This document shows positions 61,716 to 64,000 of a DNA stretch of 64,000 nucleotides, one piece after another. The notes below the pieces were generated by a model. It was given only the letters and a program-made list of their open reading frames with translations. It did not search any database and was not told the origin of the DNA. Positions within the stretch are counted from its first letter, which is position 1; each line of letters begins with the position of its first letter. The DNA is from Intestinibaculum porci. GTDB lineage: Bacteria; Bacillota_I; Bacilli_A; Erysipelotrichales; Coprobacillaceae. The DNA lies in NCBI RefSeq assembly GCF_003925875.1, contig NZ_AP019309.1, positions 2,790,001 through 2,854,000 of the forward strand, written 5' to 3'. The translations under genes and the position numbers were made by a program.

Positions 61716-62043
61716 TTATTCAACAGTAATGAAAGAATAACATAAGAGGAATCACTAAAACATGATAGGATTTCATAGCAGTCATCCTCGTGCGTTTCTT
61801 TTGCTTCTTTAATACTTATCGACAGTAATGGTGGATTTCTTATCACATTGGAGTTCCTGTTCACATAAATGGTGACTTTCTTCTTTGCTCAGAGCTCTTT
61901 TCCACCGTCATTGTGCGTTACTTCCCCTTTTTTATGTTTATCGACAGCGTTGGTGGATTATTTGTGTTTCTGAATGTGTTATTCACTGCTTTAGTGGATA
62001 AATATGATTATCAGAAATGATGTTCACATTTCATGAGCGCAAT
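61716..62043. repeat. Degenerate array with about 41-bp period
   Basis: A 23-base motif of form TTATCGACA-N6-GTGGATT recurs at 61816, 61858, 61898, 61938, 61979 and weakly 62021 and 61775, at spacings of 40-42 bases. The copies at 61816 and 61938 are the best matched; that at 61979 (TTATTCACTGCTTTAGTGGAT) is an imperfect inverted repeat. No gene in this stretch is convincing. It lies between the licT leader and the rRNA operon terminators. Confidence 0.55.
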
Positions 62044-62044
62044 T

Positions 62045-62073
62045 AAAAAAGCGTGAGGTATAAATCTCACGCA
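62045..62073 (-). terminator. rRNA operon terminator 2
   Basis: Minus-strand stem GCGTGAG / CTCACGC with an 8-base loop and six T. Confidence 0.88.
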
Positions 62074-62100
62074 AAACAAAAGCACCTCATCTGAGGTGCT
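62074..62100 (-). terminator. rRNA operon terminator 1
   Basis: Minus-strand stem AGCACCTCA / TGAGGTGCT with a 2-base loop and TTTGTTTT, 3 bases beyond the 5S gene. Confidence 0.88.
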
Positions 62101-62103
62101 ATC

Positions 62104-62213
62104 GACCGGCAGCGTTCTATTGTCGCCATTTCTGACTATCGTCGACGCTGTGATGCTTAACTTCCGTGTTCGGCATGGGTACGGGTGTCTCCATCACGCC
62201 ATCGCTACCGGAT
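62104..62213 (-). rRNA. rrf: 5S ribosomal RNA
   Basis: The minus strand carries the 5S core: CCGGTAGCGATGGCG at the start, GGAGACACCCGTACCCATGC, CGAACACGGAAGTTAAGC, and the closing CGCTGCCGG that pairs with the start. Ends are accurate to a few bases. Confidence 0.93.
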
Positions 62214-62250
62214 CTCAGGATCTCCCCTGAAAACCGCACACAATCTCTTC

Positions 62251-64000
<1,750 letters not shown>

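Noticed and set aside
61670-61864. 64-codon minus-strand frame
   Set aside because: It has no good ribosome site, overlaps the promoter and cre region of licT, and its composition is that of AT-rich non-coding DNA.
61716-62043. Replication origin with DnaA boxes (TTATCGACA resembles TTATCCACA)
   Set aside because: No dnaA, dnaN or rpmH is present, the matches are imperfect, and the spacing is that of a regular array beside an rRNA operon.

Overview
The window looks like chromosome of a low-GC, Gram-positive, probably anaerobic gut bacterium of the Bacillota. The Erysipelotrichia are my best guess, made from the general character of the proteins and not from any alignment. Supporting signs are strong AGGAGG ribosome binding sites, TTGACA/TATAAT-type promoters, AddAB, AsnA, QueT under a preQ1 riboswitch, PTS sugar uptake with a BglG/LicT antiterminator, and oxygen-labile iron-sulfur enzymes. 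Most genes are ordinary chromosomal genes; accessory DNA is confined to about 15.1-17.5 kb and 29.2-33.4 kb.

Layout. 0-4 kb: PAP2 phosphatase, an orphan PTS-IIB-like protein, an Xaa-Pro peptidase, a small membrane protein, and queT behind a preQ1-I riboswitch. 4-7.9 kb: a five-gene operon of unknown function containing a GH1 glycosidase homologue and an alpha/beta hydrolase homologue that have both lost catalytic residues. 8-15 kb: PHP phosphatase, Pth2, thrC-thrB, asnA, DUF4256, eno. 15-17.5 kb: a tyrosine recombinase broken by a TTAGA repeat expansion and a RelBE-type toxin-antitoxin pair. 17.5-20.8 kb: an ECF sigma factor, an RsiV-like anti-sigma factor, two secreted proteins resembling the RsiV sensor domain, and a secreted polysaccharide deacetylase, together suggesting a lysozyme-response cassette. 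20.9-21.3 kb: a tandem repeat array. 21.3-29.2 kb: rpoD, addBA, an ArsC/Spx-like gene. 29.2-33.4 kb: a decayed CAP/Ig-like surface-protein gene split by an IS200/IS605 element. 33.5-44.3 kb: a heterodimeric ABC exporter with a divergent LysR regulator, lipid kinase, methyltransferase, O-antigen-ligase-like protein, degenerate HAD protein, PrsW, an acidic protein, and a LysR regulator.

44.5-56.6 kb is the centrepiece: fourteen same-strand genes that read as one route from sulfate to homocysteine. ABC import (Sbp-CysTWA) is followed by activation to APS (CysDN), reduction to sulfite by a dissimilatory-type AprAB pair, and a siroheme reductase. A protein-thiocarboxylate module then follows: a ThiS-like carrier, a ThiF/MoeB-like activating enzyme, a JAMM protease, TusA and MetY. 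It resembles the HcyS/HcyF/HcyD pathway of Wolinella, but here the carrier ends in Gly-Gly-Gly-Cys, and CysN carries a decayed APS-kinase domain.

56.7-64 kb: a small protein, tRNA-Thr(CGT), the bglA-bglP-licT beta-glucoside operon, an imperfect array of about 41-bp period, and the 3' end of an rRNA operon (partial 23S, 5S, tandem terminators) on the minus strand.
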